A stretch of DNA of 64,000 bases, taken from positions 39,217-103,216 of the forward strand of contig NZ_QPIW01000026.1 in assembly GCF_003339505.1 (NCBI RefSeq). The letters run 5' to 3'. The position numbers were made by a program, and so were the translations under genes. The stretch comes from Runella aurantiaca (GTDB taxonomy: Bacteria; Bacteroidota; Bacteroidia; Cytophagales; Spirosomataceae). Of the stretch, positions 1 through 9,053 are shown one piece after another. The notes beneath the pieces were generated by a model. It had not been told where the DNA came from and made no database searches. It saw only the letters and a program-made list of their open reading frames with translations. The number at the start of each line of letters is the position of its first letter. Within the stretch, counting starts at the first letter, position 1.

Positions 1-2248
1 GTTGCATGGGCTTTTCGGTGGCCACCTGTAAAAGACGTTTTGACTCCGAGATTGGCTCAAAGCGTTGTACCAAATCCATGTACTCAGAGGTGCCAAAACT
101 GGCATCCAACAGTTTTTGAAGGGATTGCTGCGCCACAGGCGAGGTTTTGACAAAGCCGGGGTCTAAATGGCGCAGGCACAATTTAGCCACGTCATTGTCG
201 GTGTTGCCCTTCATGATGTCCAACAAAGCGTTTGATTTTTCGGTTGCGCCGGGGTTAAAGTCAAACGCGCGGAAATAGCGCAAACGGTCGGTGAGCGGCA
301 CATTTTTATCACCTGCCAACGAAGCCAACAACGGCACCGAAGCGGCCGTACGCGCCCGCCATACAATGTCACGGTTTTTAGGCGTGGCCGTAGGATTGGA
401 CCCCGCCATTTTGAGCCATGCGTTGTAGAATTTATCCCATTGACCATCGGCCGACACCCCGAGGGCTTCTAAATACCAGCGGTCTTTTCCGTCGTAACGG
501 GTGGCCAATTGGGCCCACACGTCGGCGGCTAAATCGTCGCTGATGTGACGAATCGCCAAAGCTACTTCGCGGCGCACCTGTGCGTCGGGGTCAGCCGCTA
601 AGGTGTTCAAATGTTCAACCGACAACGGCAACACACCTTTGGCGGTAATCTGCCGGGCGGCGCGGATGGCCGTGATTTTGAGGTCAGGGTTGCTATCTTT
701 TAAGGCAAGTTCTACGTATTTAGTGCCGTTGGAAAGTTTCGTCAACAACCACAATGCCCGGGCTTTCATGCGCGGATTGGGGGAGGTCTGGTACATTTTT
801 ACGAGGTCACTTTCGGCACTTTGTCCAAGGCTACGAATTTTGTTCCAAGCCATATAACGTACTGAAACATTGGGGCTTTGAATCGCTTTTAACGCTCCTT
901 CTAAGGTGCTGAAATCCGTACTTGGCACTTTGTAAGCCGTATTGGCAGGTGCTACGCGGTAAATGCGGCCTCGGTTCAAATCGCCCGCTTGGTGGCCGCC
1001 CACGCCCGGGTCGTACCAGTCGGCGGCGAAGAGTGAACCATCAGGGGCCACGCACACATCCGACGGGCGAAACCACTGATTGCGCTTTCCGTAAAGTACA
1101 TTTACGATGCTTGCTTTGTAGCCCGCCCCGCTTTTTTCGACGGGATACGAGCGCACCACGTTTGGCCCTGCATCGCAGTGAATCATCTGGTTTTGAAATA
1201 CTTGTGGCAACATGTCGCCTTCGTAAATCAACATGCCCGTGGGCGAGCCCGCACCCGTTTGGAGCAGGTTGGGGATGGCGCCGGGGTCATTCAGGTGCCA
1301 GTGGCGTAGCGGAATTTCTGATTCGATGTTGGTCCGGTTAGCGCTCCAGCTTGCACCCGTCATTTCGTCGGTGTAGCCGTAGTTTCCGTACTCCATTACA
1401 TAGTTGATGCGCACCCCTTTGTTGCCGTCGTCGTCGTTGTCTGACTGCCACATGGTGCCGTAGCTGTCTACGGCTACTTCGTAGTTGTTACGGAAATTGT
1501 GTCCCAATACTTCTACATTTTTGAAGTCTTGGTCGCATCGAAACACCATTCCCTGTTTGTATTTTTTTCGGTCAATGGGCTGTCCGTCTTGGTCCAGTAC
1601 GGGTTGGCCTTTGCCGTCGAGGAGCTGATTTCCTTCGTTTCCGAAGTTAAAATACAGTTTTCCGTCGTGCCCGAAGGTGAAAGCGTGCATTCCGTGGTCG
1701 TGCTGCTCGCCCTTCACTCCCTGAAAGATGATTTCTTTTTTGTCGGCTTTGTCGTCACCATTTTCGTCCGTAAACAGCCACACGTACGGGCTTTGTGAAA
1801 CCAGCACGCGGTTGCCCATCACCAAAATCCCCAAGGGCGCGTTGACTTCGGGCCCCTGATAAAACACCTTACTGGCGTCGGCTTTGCCGTCGCCGTTGGT
1901 ATCTTCCAGAATCATGATGCGGTCGCCTTCTTTGTGGGTGGCATTTCCCGTAATATGCGGACGGTAGTTGTAGGCCTCCAACACCCAGATTCGTCCTTTG
2001 TGGTCGATGTCGATGTTGGTCGGGTTGGTAATCATCGGTTCCGAAGCATACAGATTGGCTTCCAGCCCGTCGGCTACTTCCAAAGCCCCCACGGCGTATT
2101 TCAATTCGTGTTTTTGTTCCTGCGTGAGGGTAGCGTATACACTGTCGAGGGTCGTTTGAGCCCCGCGACTTGGGTTGTCGTTTTGGTAAGTTGCCAACAA
2201 AGAGCCAGCCAGCGCCAACCCACCCAGTCCCCAAAGGTATTTTTTCAT
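1..2248 (-). CDS. PVC-type membrane-bound dehydrogenase with HEAT repeats, 3' end outside window
   Basis: An open frame runs from an ATG at 2248 to the window edge (749 codons, no stop). It opens with a signal peptide (MKKYLWGLGGLALAGSLLA). About residues 45-440 look like the beta-propeller of the family called putative membrane-bound dehydrogenase (TIGR02604 type), with landmarks such as ITNPTNIDIDHKGRIWV, GDRIMILEDTNGDGKAD, HDHGMHAF and PSDVCVAPDGSLFAADWYD. After that comes alpha-helical HEAT-like sequence (for example DPDAQVRREVALAIRHIS). Family members usually end in a cytochrome c domain, which would lie beyond position 1. Likely an exported oxidoreductase acting on sugars or alcohols; the substrate is unknown. 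Family assignment is firm, function inferred. Confidence 0.85.
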   Translation of the reverse strand, partial: MKKYLWGLGGLALAGSLLATYQNDNPSRGAQTTLDSVYATLTQEQKHELKYAVGALEVADGLEANLYASEPMITNPTNIDIDHKGRIWVLEAYNYRPHITGNATHKEGDRIMILEDTNGDGKADASKVFYQGPEVNAPLGILVMGNRVLVSQSPYVWLFTDENGDDKADKKEIIFQGVKGEQHDHGMHAFTFGHDGKLYFNFGNEGNQLLDGKGQPVLDQDGQPIDRKKYKQGMVFRCDQDFKNVEVLGHNFRNNYEVAVDSYGTMWQSDNDDDGNKGVRINYVMEYGNYGYTDEMTGASWSANRTNIESEIPLRHWHLNDPGAIPNLLQTGAGSPTGMLIYEGDMLPQVFQNQMIHCDAGPNVVRSYPVEKSGAGYKASIVNVLYGKRNQWFRPSDVCVAPDGSLFAADWYDPGVGGHQAGDLNRGRIYRVAPANTAYKVPSTDFSTLEGALKAIQSPNVSVRYMAWNKIRSLGQSAESDLVKMYQTSPNPRMKARALWLLTKLSNGTKYVELALKDSNPDLKITAIRAARQITAKGVLPLSVEHLNTLAADPDAQVRREVALAIRHISDDLAADVWAQLATRYDGKDRWYLEALGVSADGQWDKFYNAWLKMAGSNPTATPKNRDIVWRARTAASVPLLASLAGDKNVPLTDRLRYFRAFDFNPGATEKSNALLDIMKGNTDNDVAKLCLRHLDPGFVKTSPVAQQSLQKLLDASFGTSEYMDLVQRFEPISESKRLLQVATEKPMQ

Positions 2249-2357
2249 AAGTATCCGGATTTAGAACATGTCATTTGAACAATTAACTGTTAAAGCAAAA
2301 TGTTTGGGGTTTATAATGCCTTTTCCGTATAGCTTCTGGGAGACTTGGGGAGGAAAA

Positions 2358-3572
2358 TTATTTTCGAGCGTAAAACATCGCAATATTTTTCAGTCGATAC
2401 CAATGTTTCGCTTTTACCCACGGGTATTTTCGTTGGGCAAGGGGCACAATGTCGGCCTCTGTAATGTCGCCGTTGAGTTCTTTTTCGCCCATCGCGTAGA
2501 TGTACGATTCTGCTTCACGGCAGTGCTTTTGAATTCTTTCGGCCTCTTCGGCGGTGATTTGGGGGTATTTTTTTTGTAATCGTTCATAAATGGGCTTGCG
2601 GTAATTCTCGCCCCACTCGATGCTCAATTCCATGGCATGATTCAATAGCTCATCGCTGAAACCTAATTCGTTGGTGTTCATCGCAGCGTTGGTGAAGTTG
2701 GATAAATCATACTTGGAAAGGTCAAACCCAATTTCAGGAATCGGCGTAAAAACGGCCCGTTGGCCAGAGATGGCGGAAAATTGATCCGAAAAAGGGTACT
2801 TTTCTTTTACTTCTTCGGGAAAATGTTTGATGAGGTCGATGCTGTAATACCAGCCATTGGTAAATTGAACCTGAACTTCGTAAAAGCCAAACATGATGTG
2901 GCTGAATTCACAGGTAATGATCCATTTTCCATTTTCTTTTTTGGGATTGGGAGCGTAATAGCATTCAGTTTCAAGGCCTTTTACTTTATGAAAAACGCTG
3001 ATTTGTTCTACTTCAAAAGGCTCTGAATTCAGTTCAATGAGGAGCCGCTGAAAGTGGATGTTCTGAAAAACGGAAACCTGATTTCGGGCCAATATCCCTA
3101 CCGGAACGTTGGACGGGGCGGGAGCATCGGGAAACCGTAGACTTTTGGTCGTGGTTTTTGTTATCTGAATTCGTCCTTTGAGGGGAGAAAAATTTTGAGA
3201 AAAAGGGGCGCAAACAATGGCTTTTTCCTCGGGTACAATCGTCTGAACACCGTCGCCACGGTCCGGTAGTAGGTAGCCTTTGGTTTCGTATTCCCAATCG
3301 GCAATGTCCCTCATGCGTTCGTTGGAGGCTTTGCTGATTTGTGCGTGGCTGTAGAGTTGATTTTCTAACTCGAAGAGGGTGCCATCGGGAAAATCCGCGA
3401 GGTCTTTGACAAAGAATAGTTGATAGTTTTTGGTGTTCATGGCTTGTGCCTCCGCGCTCATTGATTTACAAAAGCGTAGAAGGTCTTCTTGTTTTATACG
3501 TTTCTTTCTGATTTTTTTACCAAAGTAATTCAGATAACCTGTTCGATAAGCGGCCCGTTTATTTTTCGGCAC
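2358..3572 (-). CDS. Hypothetical protein, 404 aa, GTG start
   Basis: I do not recognise this family. The frame begins at a GTG at 3572; no ATG lies between it and the upstream in-frame stop, and the first internal Met is residue 38. The N terminus is very basic (KKIRKKRIKQED), there is no signal peptide or membrane segment, and the C-terminal third is rich in charged helices. A central stretch rich in F, Y and W may be beta-rich. It lies divergently from the ABC exporter with a 66-bp gap and is downstream of nothing obvious. Real by length and codon use; no function can be proposed. Confidence 0.7.
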   Translation of the reverse strand: MPKNKRAAYRTGYLNYFGKKIRKKRIKQEDLLRFCKSMSAEAQAMNTKNYQLFFVKDLADFPDGTLFELENQLYSHAQISKASNERMRDIADWEYETKGYLLPDRGDGVQTIVPEEKAIVCAPFSQNFSPLKGRIQITKTTTKSLRFPDAPAPSNVPVGILARNQVSVFQNIHFQRLLIELNSEPFEVEQISVFHKVKGLETECYYAPNPKKENGKWIITCEFSHIMFGFYEVQVQFTNGWYYSIDLIKHFPEEVKEKYPFSDQFSAISGQRAVFTPIPEIGFDLSKYDLSNFTNAAMNTNELGFSDELLNHAMELSIEWGENYRKPIYERLQKKYPQITAEEAERIQKHCREAESYIYAMGEKELNGDITEADIVPLAQRKYPWVKAKHWYRLKNIAMFYARK

Positions 3573-3638
3573 TAATTGCGACTGGTTTCTGTTGCTGTAA
3601 CGTCAACATTGCCAATCGGCAATTGAAAATTATCAACA

Positions 3639-5462
3639 ATGTCCCAAAAAAATAAACATCAACTCCCCACCATTAAAGCCAGAATATTGGCACTTAAATA
3701 CTTACCGCTGTTTTTAAAAGAAATTTGGCACACGCAGCCGTGGATGACGGCGACCAATGTGGTTTTACGACTCATTCGGTCGGTGATTCCGTTTTTGACG
3801 CTGTATTTGGGAAAGTTAATCATTGATGAAGTAGTATTGCTTATCAATAGCCACTCTACCGATACGCGGCATTTATTGGCGCTGATTGGGATGGAATTGG
3901 CGTTGGCGATGAGCTCCGATATTCTGAACCGTATGACAGGGCTATTGGATGGACTTTTGGGCGATTTGCACGCCAATCGGTCGTCGATTCAAATCATGCA
4001 ACACGCGGCAACGCTCGATTTAACCCAATTTGAAGAGCCGATTTTTTACGATAAGCTCGAACGTGCCCGCCAACAGACTGTTGGACGGACGGCGTTGTTG
4101 GCGCAGACATTAGCGCAGGTGCAGGATATTATTACCATTGGTTTCTTGGCTGGCGGTTTGGCGGTGTTTAGTCCGTGGTTGATTTTGATTTTGGTGTTAA
4201 GTATTATTCCGGGCTTTTTTGGGGAGTTTTATTTCAATTCGCAAAGTTATGCGCTGTCGTATCAATGGACGCCCCAACGCCGTGAATTGGACTACATACG
4301 TTACATCGGAGCGAGCAATGTCTATGCTAAAGAGATGAAATTATTCAGCCTCTCAGGCTTTTTGACGGAACGTTTTCGGGAAGTATCAGCAGCGTATTAC
4401 TTACAAAACAGAAAGTTAGCCATTCGTCGTGCAGTTTGGGGGGCGCTGTTGGCGGCCGTTGGTACGGCGGGCTATTACGGAGCGTACGCTTTTATCGGTA
4501 TTGAAACCATTAAGGGGGTTATTACGATTGGGAGCCTTACTTTTTTGGCGGGGTCTTTTAGGCAGTTGAAAGCTTCGCTTGAAGGTATTCTTAACCGGTT
4601 TACGACTATCTCTCAGGGAACTTTGTACCTACGAGATTTCTTTGAATTTTTTGACTTACGACCCGAAGTGATTTCTCCTCCCAAACCGCTTCCGTTTCCT
4701 TCTGTTATTCAAAAAGGATTTGTGTTTGAAAACGTCAGTTTTAAGTATCCCGGAGCTGAAAGATGGGTCTTTCAAAACCTTAATTTTACGTTGAAAGCAG
4801 GTGAAAAATTGGCCATTGTGGGGGAAAATGGGGCAGGAAAAACAACCCTGGTGAAGCTGCTCACCCGCTTGTATGACCCCACCGAAGGGCGTATTTTGCT
4901 CGAAGGGCGCGATTTACGGGAGTATGAATTAGGAGAATTACAGCGCCACATTGGGGTCATTTTTCAGGATTACATCCGCTTAATGATGACGGCCCAGAGC
5001 AACATTGCCGTGGGAGATATTGACGAACTCAACAACCTTGACCGCATTGCAACGGCGGCTGACCGCAGTTTGGCGTCGGCGCTGATTAAACGTTTTCCTG
5101 ATGGTTTGCAGCAGGTGTTGGGACGGCATTTCAGCGGAGGGGTGGAGCTTTCGGGGGGGGAATGGCAAAAAATCGCCCTTGCCCGGGCCTATATGAGAGA
5201 TTCTGATTTATTGATTTTGGACGAACCTACCGCCGCACTCGACGCTCGTGCCGAGTATGAAGTTTTTCAGCGGTTTGCCGAGTTGACCAAAGGGAAAATG
5301 GCGCTGTTGATTTCACACCGTTTTTCTACCGTTCGCATGGCTGACCGTATCATTGTGATTGAAAACGGCCAACTCATCGAGTCGGGAAGTCACCAAAGCT
5401 TGATGGATAATAAAGGACGCTACGCCGAACTGTTTCAATTGCAGGCTAGGGGATATTTGTAA
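3639..5462 (+). CDS. ABC transporter, fused permease and ATP-binding protein
   Basis: A 607-aa half-transporter of the exporter (MsbA/LmrA-like) architecture. Residues about 30-340 are hydrophobic with several transmembrane helices. The nucleotide-binding domain has Walker A GENGAGKTT near residue 394, signature LSGGEWQ near 503, Walker B LLILDEPTAALD near 522 and a switch histidine in LISHRFST. Two such chains would form an exporter of lipids, peptides or drugs in the inner membrane. A small inverted repeat (ATTGCC, 4 nt, GGCAAT; 3608-3623) lies just upstream, between this gene and the divergent 404-aa gene. The TonB receptor follows after a hairpin, so joint function is possible but not shown. 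Confidence 0.92.
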   Translation: MSQKNKHQLPTIKARILALKYLPLFLKEIWHTQPWMTATNVVLRLIRSVIPFLTLYLGKLIIDEVVLLINSHSTDTRHLLALIGMELALAMSSDILNRMTGLLDGLLGDLHANRSSIQIMQHAATLDLTQFEEPIFYDKLERARQQTVGRTALLAQTLAQVQDIITIGFLAGGLAVFSPWLILILVLSIIPGFFGEFYFNSQSYALSYQWTPQRRELDYIRYIGASNVYAKEMKLFSLSGFLTERFREVSAAYYLQNRKLAIRRAVWGALLAAVGTAGYYGAYAFIGIETIKGVITIGSLTFLAGSFRQLKASLEGILNRFTTISQGTLYLRDFFEFFDLRPEVISPPKPLPFPSVIQKGFVFENVSFKYPGAERWVFQNLNFTLKAGEKLAIVGENGAGKTTLVKLLTRLYDPTEGRILLEGRDLREYELGELQRHIGVIFQDYIRLMMTAQSNIAVGDIDELNNLDRIATAADRSLASALIKRFPDGLQQVLGRHFSGGVELSGGEWQKIALARAYMRDSDLLILDEPTAALDARAEYEVFQRFAELTKGKMALLISHRFSTVRMADRIIVIENGQLIESGSHQSLMDNKGRYAELFQLQARGYL

Positions 5463-5486
5463 TCGTATTTTGATTTTGTCTTTTTT

Positions 5487-5522
5487 GAAAAGCGTTATAT
5501 CTTTGAGGAGATAACGCTTTTC
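5487..5522 (+). terminator. 12-bp inverted repeat between ABC exporter and TonB receptor
   Basis: GAAAAGCGTTAT (5487-5498) and ATAACGCTTTTC (5511-5522) are perfect complements around a 12-nt loop. The second arm ends in TTTT, so it can terminate the ABC gene. It ends only three bases before the ATG of the TonB receptor, so it could also control that gene's translation. Confidence 0.6.
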
Positions 5523-5525
5523 GGG

Positions 5526-8078
5526 ATGAGATTTGGGCAGTTCATAACGTTTATTGGAGTTTTTGCATTGGGGGGCAGCGTTGAAGCCCAGACGCAAGAT
5601 ACCACCTCTCTACAAAACCGTATTTTTCGGTTAGACGAAGTGGTTATTTCGGCTTCGCGTTTGCAAGAAAGTCTGTTGAAATCACCAGTAAGTATTGAGA
5701 AAGTGACAATGCAGGATTTTCGTCGTTCGGCGCAGCCGTCGTTTTTTGATGCTCTCGAAAACATCAAAGGTGTTCACTTGATTGTGCCTAGTTTGGGGTT
5801 TAAAGTGCTTAATACCAGAGGCTTTGCCAATACCACAAATGTGCGTTTTGCCCAGCTCATTGACGGAATTGATAACCAGTCGCCGCACATTGGCGCGCCC
5901 GTCGGCAATGCGCTCGGACCGAGCGATTTGGATATTCTGAGCGTTGAAATTATTCCCGGAACAGCCTCTGCGCTGTATGGGATGAACGCCATCAACGGCT
6001 TGGCAAATTTCCAAACCAAAAATCCTTTTGAACATTTGGGGTTGAGTTTTCAGCAAAAATTAGGGGTAAATCACCTGAGTGATAAGGGGGTAACGGCCAA
6101 ATTGTTCAACGAAAGTAATCTACGTTACGCCCACGCTTGGAACGACCGTTGGGCCTTTAAAATCAACGGGACGTTTACCAAGGGTTACGATTGGCAAGCC
6201 ACCGACCGCACCGATATTTCCCCCAATATCAATGCCTCTGCCGGACTGAGAGACGTCGACAATCCCGCTTTCGACCCCGTGAGCGGCTACGGCAACGAGT
6301 CGGCCAATCGGCGCACGCTGACTTTGGCCAATCGCAACATTGTCGTGGCGCGTACGGGTTATAATGAATCAGATGTGGTTGATTATCATTTTCAGAACCT
6401 AAAGGCCGATGCAGGTCTTCATTTCCGTCCTACGAAAGCCGTTGAACTGAGTTACACGTATCGGATTGCCTACCTCAATAATGTCTACCAACGCTCCAAT
6501 CGCTTTCAGTTAGCCAACTATTTGTTGCAACAGCACGCCTTTCAACTGCGCGGTCGGGCGTTTCAGGTTCGGGCGTATGTTACGTCCGAAAATACTGGTA
6601 AGTCCTATAACCTTCGTTCCATGGCTGAGAATATTGACCGTGGGTATAAATCAGATAACCAATGGTTTACGGATTTTCAGGCCCGTTTCAGACAGGTAGA
6701 GGGTTCGGTTTCTTGGGCCGATGCCTTGCGTGAAGCCCGTACTTTTGCCGATGCGGGCCGACCGCAGCCCGGCACGGAAGCTTTTACGAATAGTTTAGCT
6801 CGTTTGCAGAATATTAACAATTGGGACGTAGGCGCGGCGTTGCGGGTCAAAGCCAAGTTGTACCATGCCGAAGGCCAATGGAATCTGACGGAAGAATGGC
6901 TTGAAAAATGGCGAAAACAAACGGGAATTGAAATTTTGGCGGGTTTTGACCATCGTACTTATGCCATTGTTCCTGATGGTAATTATTTCATTAATCCGGA
7001 AAGTAACAGCCGTCATCTGACTTATGCCAAAACAGGGGGATTTGTGCAGGCAACGAAAGTATTGTTTGGAGAAAAGCTCAAACTTGGCGCTACCCTTCGC
7101 GCTGATAAAGCCGATTACTTCGACCTGAAACTCAATCCGCGTTTTACGGCTGTTTACGCTTTCCATGAAAACCACCATTTTCGGGCATCCTACCAAAGCG
7201 GGTATCGTTTTCCGAGCATTTTTGAGGGTTTTTCCAACATCAACAGCGGTGGGGTAAAACGGGTGGGCGGCTTGCCGGTGATGTCGCAGGGGATTTTTGA
7301 GAACTCATATATACGCACGTCGATTGATGCATTTCAGGCGGCAGTAAATGCGGGCGTGAACAGATTGGGCGTAAGCAAGCGTGACAGTTTGGTCAAAGCC
7401 AACCTCGGACTTCTGCAACGCAATGCGTATACCTACCTCCGTCCGGAGTTTATTCGTTCTTTGGAAATCGGCTACAAAGGCCTCTTTTTTCAGAAACATT
7501 TGTTTGTTGATGCAGACTTTTATTACAATCGCTACCAAGATTTTATGGCGCAGGTAGAAGCCAATATTCCGAATGTTTCTACGCCAGATTCGCTGGGCTA
7601 TATCATGCTCGACCGGTCTAAACAGCAGCGTTATCGCCTCTGGACCAATTCCAAAACCATTGTTCATAATTACGGGGCGAGTCTTGGCGGTCGGTATCGG
7701 TTTAGGCAAGGGTGGTTTGTGGCGGTCAATGCTACTTACACCCAACTTGACCGCAAAGAAGCAAATGACGGCTTGGAAGATGGATTTAATACCCCCAAAT
7801 GGATGACCAATGTCTCCGTTAGTCACGCAAATCTGTTTAAAAATATCGGTTTTGGACTTAGCTACAAACACCAAAGTCAATTCTATTATCAATCGTTTTT
7901 GGTCAACGGCAACGTGCCCGCCATCAACGTTTTTGACGGACAGATTACTTATTCATTGCCAAAACAAAAAGTGGATTTCAAACTCGGCGGCACCAATCTC
8001 CTCAACCGCTACTATTTCTCCATCCTCGGCGGCCCGCAAATCGGTGGTTTTTATTACGTGACGGTGACGTATCGGTAG
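5526..8078 (+). CDS. TonB-dependent outer-membrane receptor
   Basis: An 850-aa outer-membrane receptor. A signal peptide ends near residue 21 (GGSVEA/QTQ). A TonB-box-like DEVVISA is followed by a plug domain (about residues 45-160; VSIEKV, LNTRGF, ALYGMNAINGLANF). The rest is a beta-barrel ending in an aromatic terminal strand (YYVTVTYR). It lacks the N-terminal carboxypeptidase-like domain of SusC proteins and has no SusD partner, so siderophore, cobalamin or metal uptake fits better than glycan uptake; the ligand is unknown. It lies after an ABC exporter with only a hairpin between, and its end is 3 bp from a convergent nuclease gene. Confidence 0.93.
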   Translation: MRFGQFITFIGVFALGGSVEAQTQDTTSLQNRIFRLDEVVISASRLQESLLKSPVSIEKVTMQDFRRSAQPSFFDALENIKGVHLIVPSLGFKVLNTRGFANTTNVRFAQLIDGIDNQSPHIGAPVGNALGPSDLDILSVEIIPGTASALYGMNAINGLANFQTKNPFEHLGLSFQQKLGVNHLSDKGVTAKLFNESNLRYAHAWNDRWAFKINGTFTKGYDWQATDRTDISPNINASAGLRDVDNPAFDPVSGYGNESANRRTLTLANRNIVVARTGYNESDVVDYHFQNLKADAGLHFRPTKAVELSYTYRIAYLNNVYQRSNRFQLANYLLQQHAFQLRGRAFQVRAYVTSENTGKSYNLRSMAENIDRGYKSDNQWFTDFQARFRQVEGSVSWADALREARTFADAGRPQPGTEAFTNSLARLQNINNWDVGAALRVKAKLYHAEGQWNLTEEWLEKWRKQTGIEILAGFDHRTYAIVPDGNYFINPESNSRHLTYAKTGGFVQATKVLFGEKLKLGATLRADKADYFDLKLNPRFTAVYAFHENHHFRASYQSGYRFPSIFEGFSNINSGGVKRVGGLPVMSQGIFENSYIRTSIDAFQAAVNAGVNRLGVSKRDSLVKANLGLLQRNAYTYLRPEFIRSLEIGYKGLFFQKHLFVDADFYYNRYQDFMAQVEANIPNVSTPDSLGYIMLDRSKQQRYRLWTNSKTIVHNYGASLGGRYRFRQGWFVAVNATYTQLDRKEANDGLEDGFNTPKWMTNVSVSHANLFKNIGFGLSYKHQSQFYYQSFLVNGNVPAINVFDGQITYSLPKQKVDFKLGGTNLLNRYYFSILGGPQIGGFYYVTVTYR

Positions 8079-8081
8079 GGA

Positions 8082-8999
8082 TTAGGGTCTCTGTTCTTCT
8101 TTTATCTGTAACACAAAGTCAACACTCACACCAAAATCTTCGGCAATTTCTTCGACTGTCAGTTTTCCACGACTGAGCGCCTTGATAATACTTTCAGTGA
8201 TTGCTTCCAGCCTCCCTTCTATTCTCCCTTTCATTTCACCTTCTAATCTCCCTTCCATTCTCCCCTTGGTCTCGCCTTCCATAATGGCCGTGTCAATGAC
8301 ATTCTTTAAATCACGGTAATATTTGAGGCTTTGTTCATAGGCGTTCATTTCGTCGGGCGTGAACTTAGCAATTTCAGCAACGGCAAATAGTTGATCAAAA
8401 ACTTTTTCCTGCAAAGCTTTTGGCTTACTGTCTAAATAGGGCAGGTGTTTGAGTACGTAGAGCCATTTGTCGTACGTGGTTTCCAGTTCCTCCTCTGTTT
8501 TGGTGAAATGGGGCATCTCTAAATACACGAAGGTCAATTTTTTGTAAAATACGCGCCCGTTTTGGTCTTTAAGTTTTACTTCATGACGAACTTCTTTTTC
8601 ATGAGCATCTTCAGAAAACACAAAATCTAACACGCCTACGGTATAAATTTCGGTCAATTGAAAATCCCACTCTCCGCGTTTGGCCTGTTCTTGAATCGGG
8701 AAAGAAGCGTAAAATACGCTGCGGTCTTTAAAATAGTTTTGTTTGGCCTTTTGCATCTCAACAATAAATCGTTCCCCGTTTTTACCAATGCAATACAGGT
8801 CAAATATCGCTTTTCGATCAAGCTCCTTAGCGCCAAGGTGTTCGTTTCGAGTGTAGCTTAACTCCGTGATTCGATGCTGTTCAGGCAGTACTACCTGATT
8901 CAAAAAGTCAATTAACAACTCTTTGTTTGGCTCGCTGCCGAACAATTTTTTGAATCCAAAGTCGGTAAAAGGATTTATGTATTTTTCAGCAAAAGCCAT
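8082..8999 (-). CDS. Rpn family PD-(D/E)XK nuclease / putative transposase
   Basis: The N terminus (NPFTDFGFKKLFG) and the core FDLYCIGKNGERFIVEMQ match the Rpn/PD-(D/E)XK nuclease-transposase family (PF12784 type) common in Bacteroidota. The D and ExQ residues of the nuclease core are visible. A linker of repeated G-R-M/L/I-E-G units (MEGETKGRMEGRLEGEMKG region, about residues 240-270) leads to a short C-terminal HTH-like tail with GVSVDFVLQI. I start at the ATG at 8999 giving 305 aa; a start at 9020 is possible. Family members promote RecA-independent recombination or act as selfish nucleases. A paralogue with the same tail lies at 55828-56649. Confidence 0.85.
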   Translation of the reverse strand: MAFAEKYINPFTDFGFKKLFGSEPNKELLIDFLNQVVLPEQHRITELSYTRNEHLGAKELDRKAIFDLYCIGKNGERFIVEMQKAKQNYFKDRSVFYASFPIQEQAKRGEWDFQLTEIYTVGVLDFVFSEDAHEKEVRHEVKLKDQNGRVFYKKLTFVYLEMPHFTKTEEELETTYDKWLYVLKHLPYLDSKPKALQEKVFDQLFAVAEIAKFTPDEMNAYEQSLKYYRDLKNVIDTAIMEGETKGRMEGRLEGEMKGRIEGRLEAITESIIKALSRGKLTVEEIAEDFGVSVDFVLQIKEEQRP

Positions 9000-9053
9000 A
9001 ATTGCGTGTTTTGTGAACAAAAATACACCTTTAAAGGCGTTATCTCAAAAGCT

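Noticed and set aside
603..2278. Several plus-strand frames opposite the partial dehydrogenase
   Set aside because: They are antisense shadows: the minus-strand frame is continuous and shows family motifs throughout.
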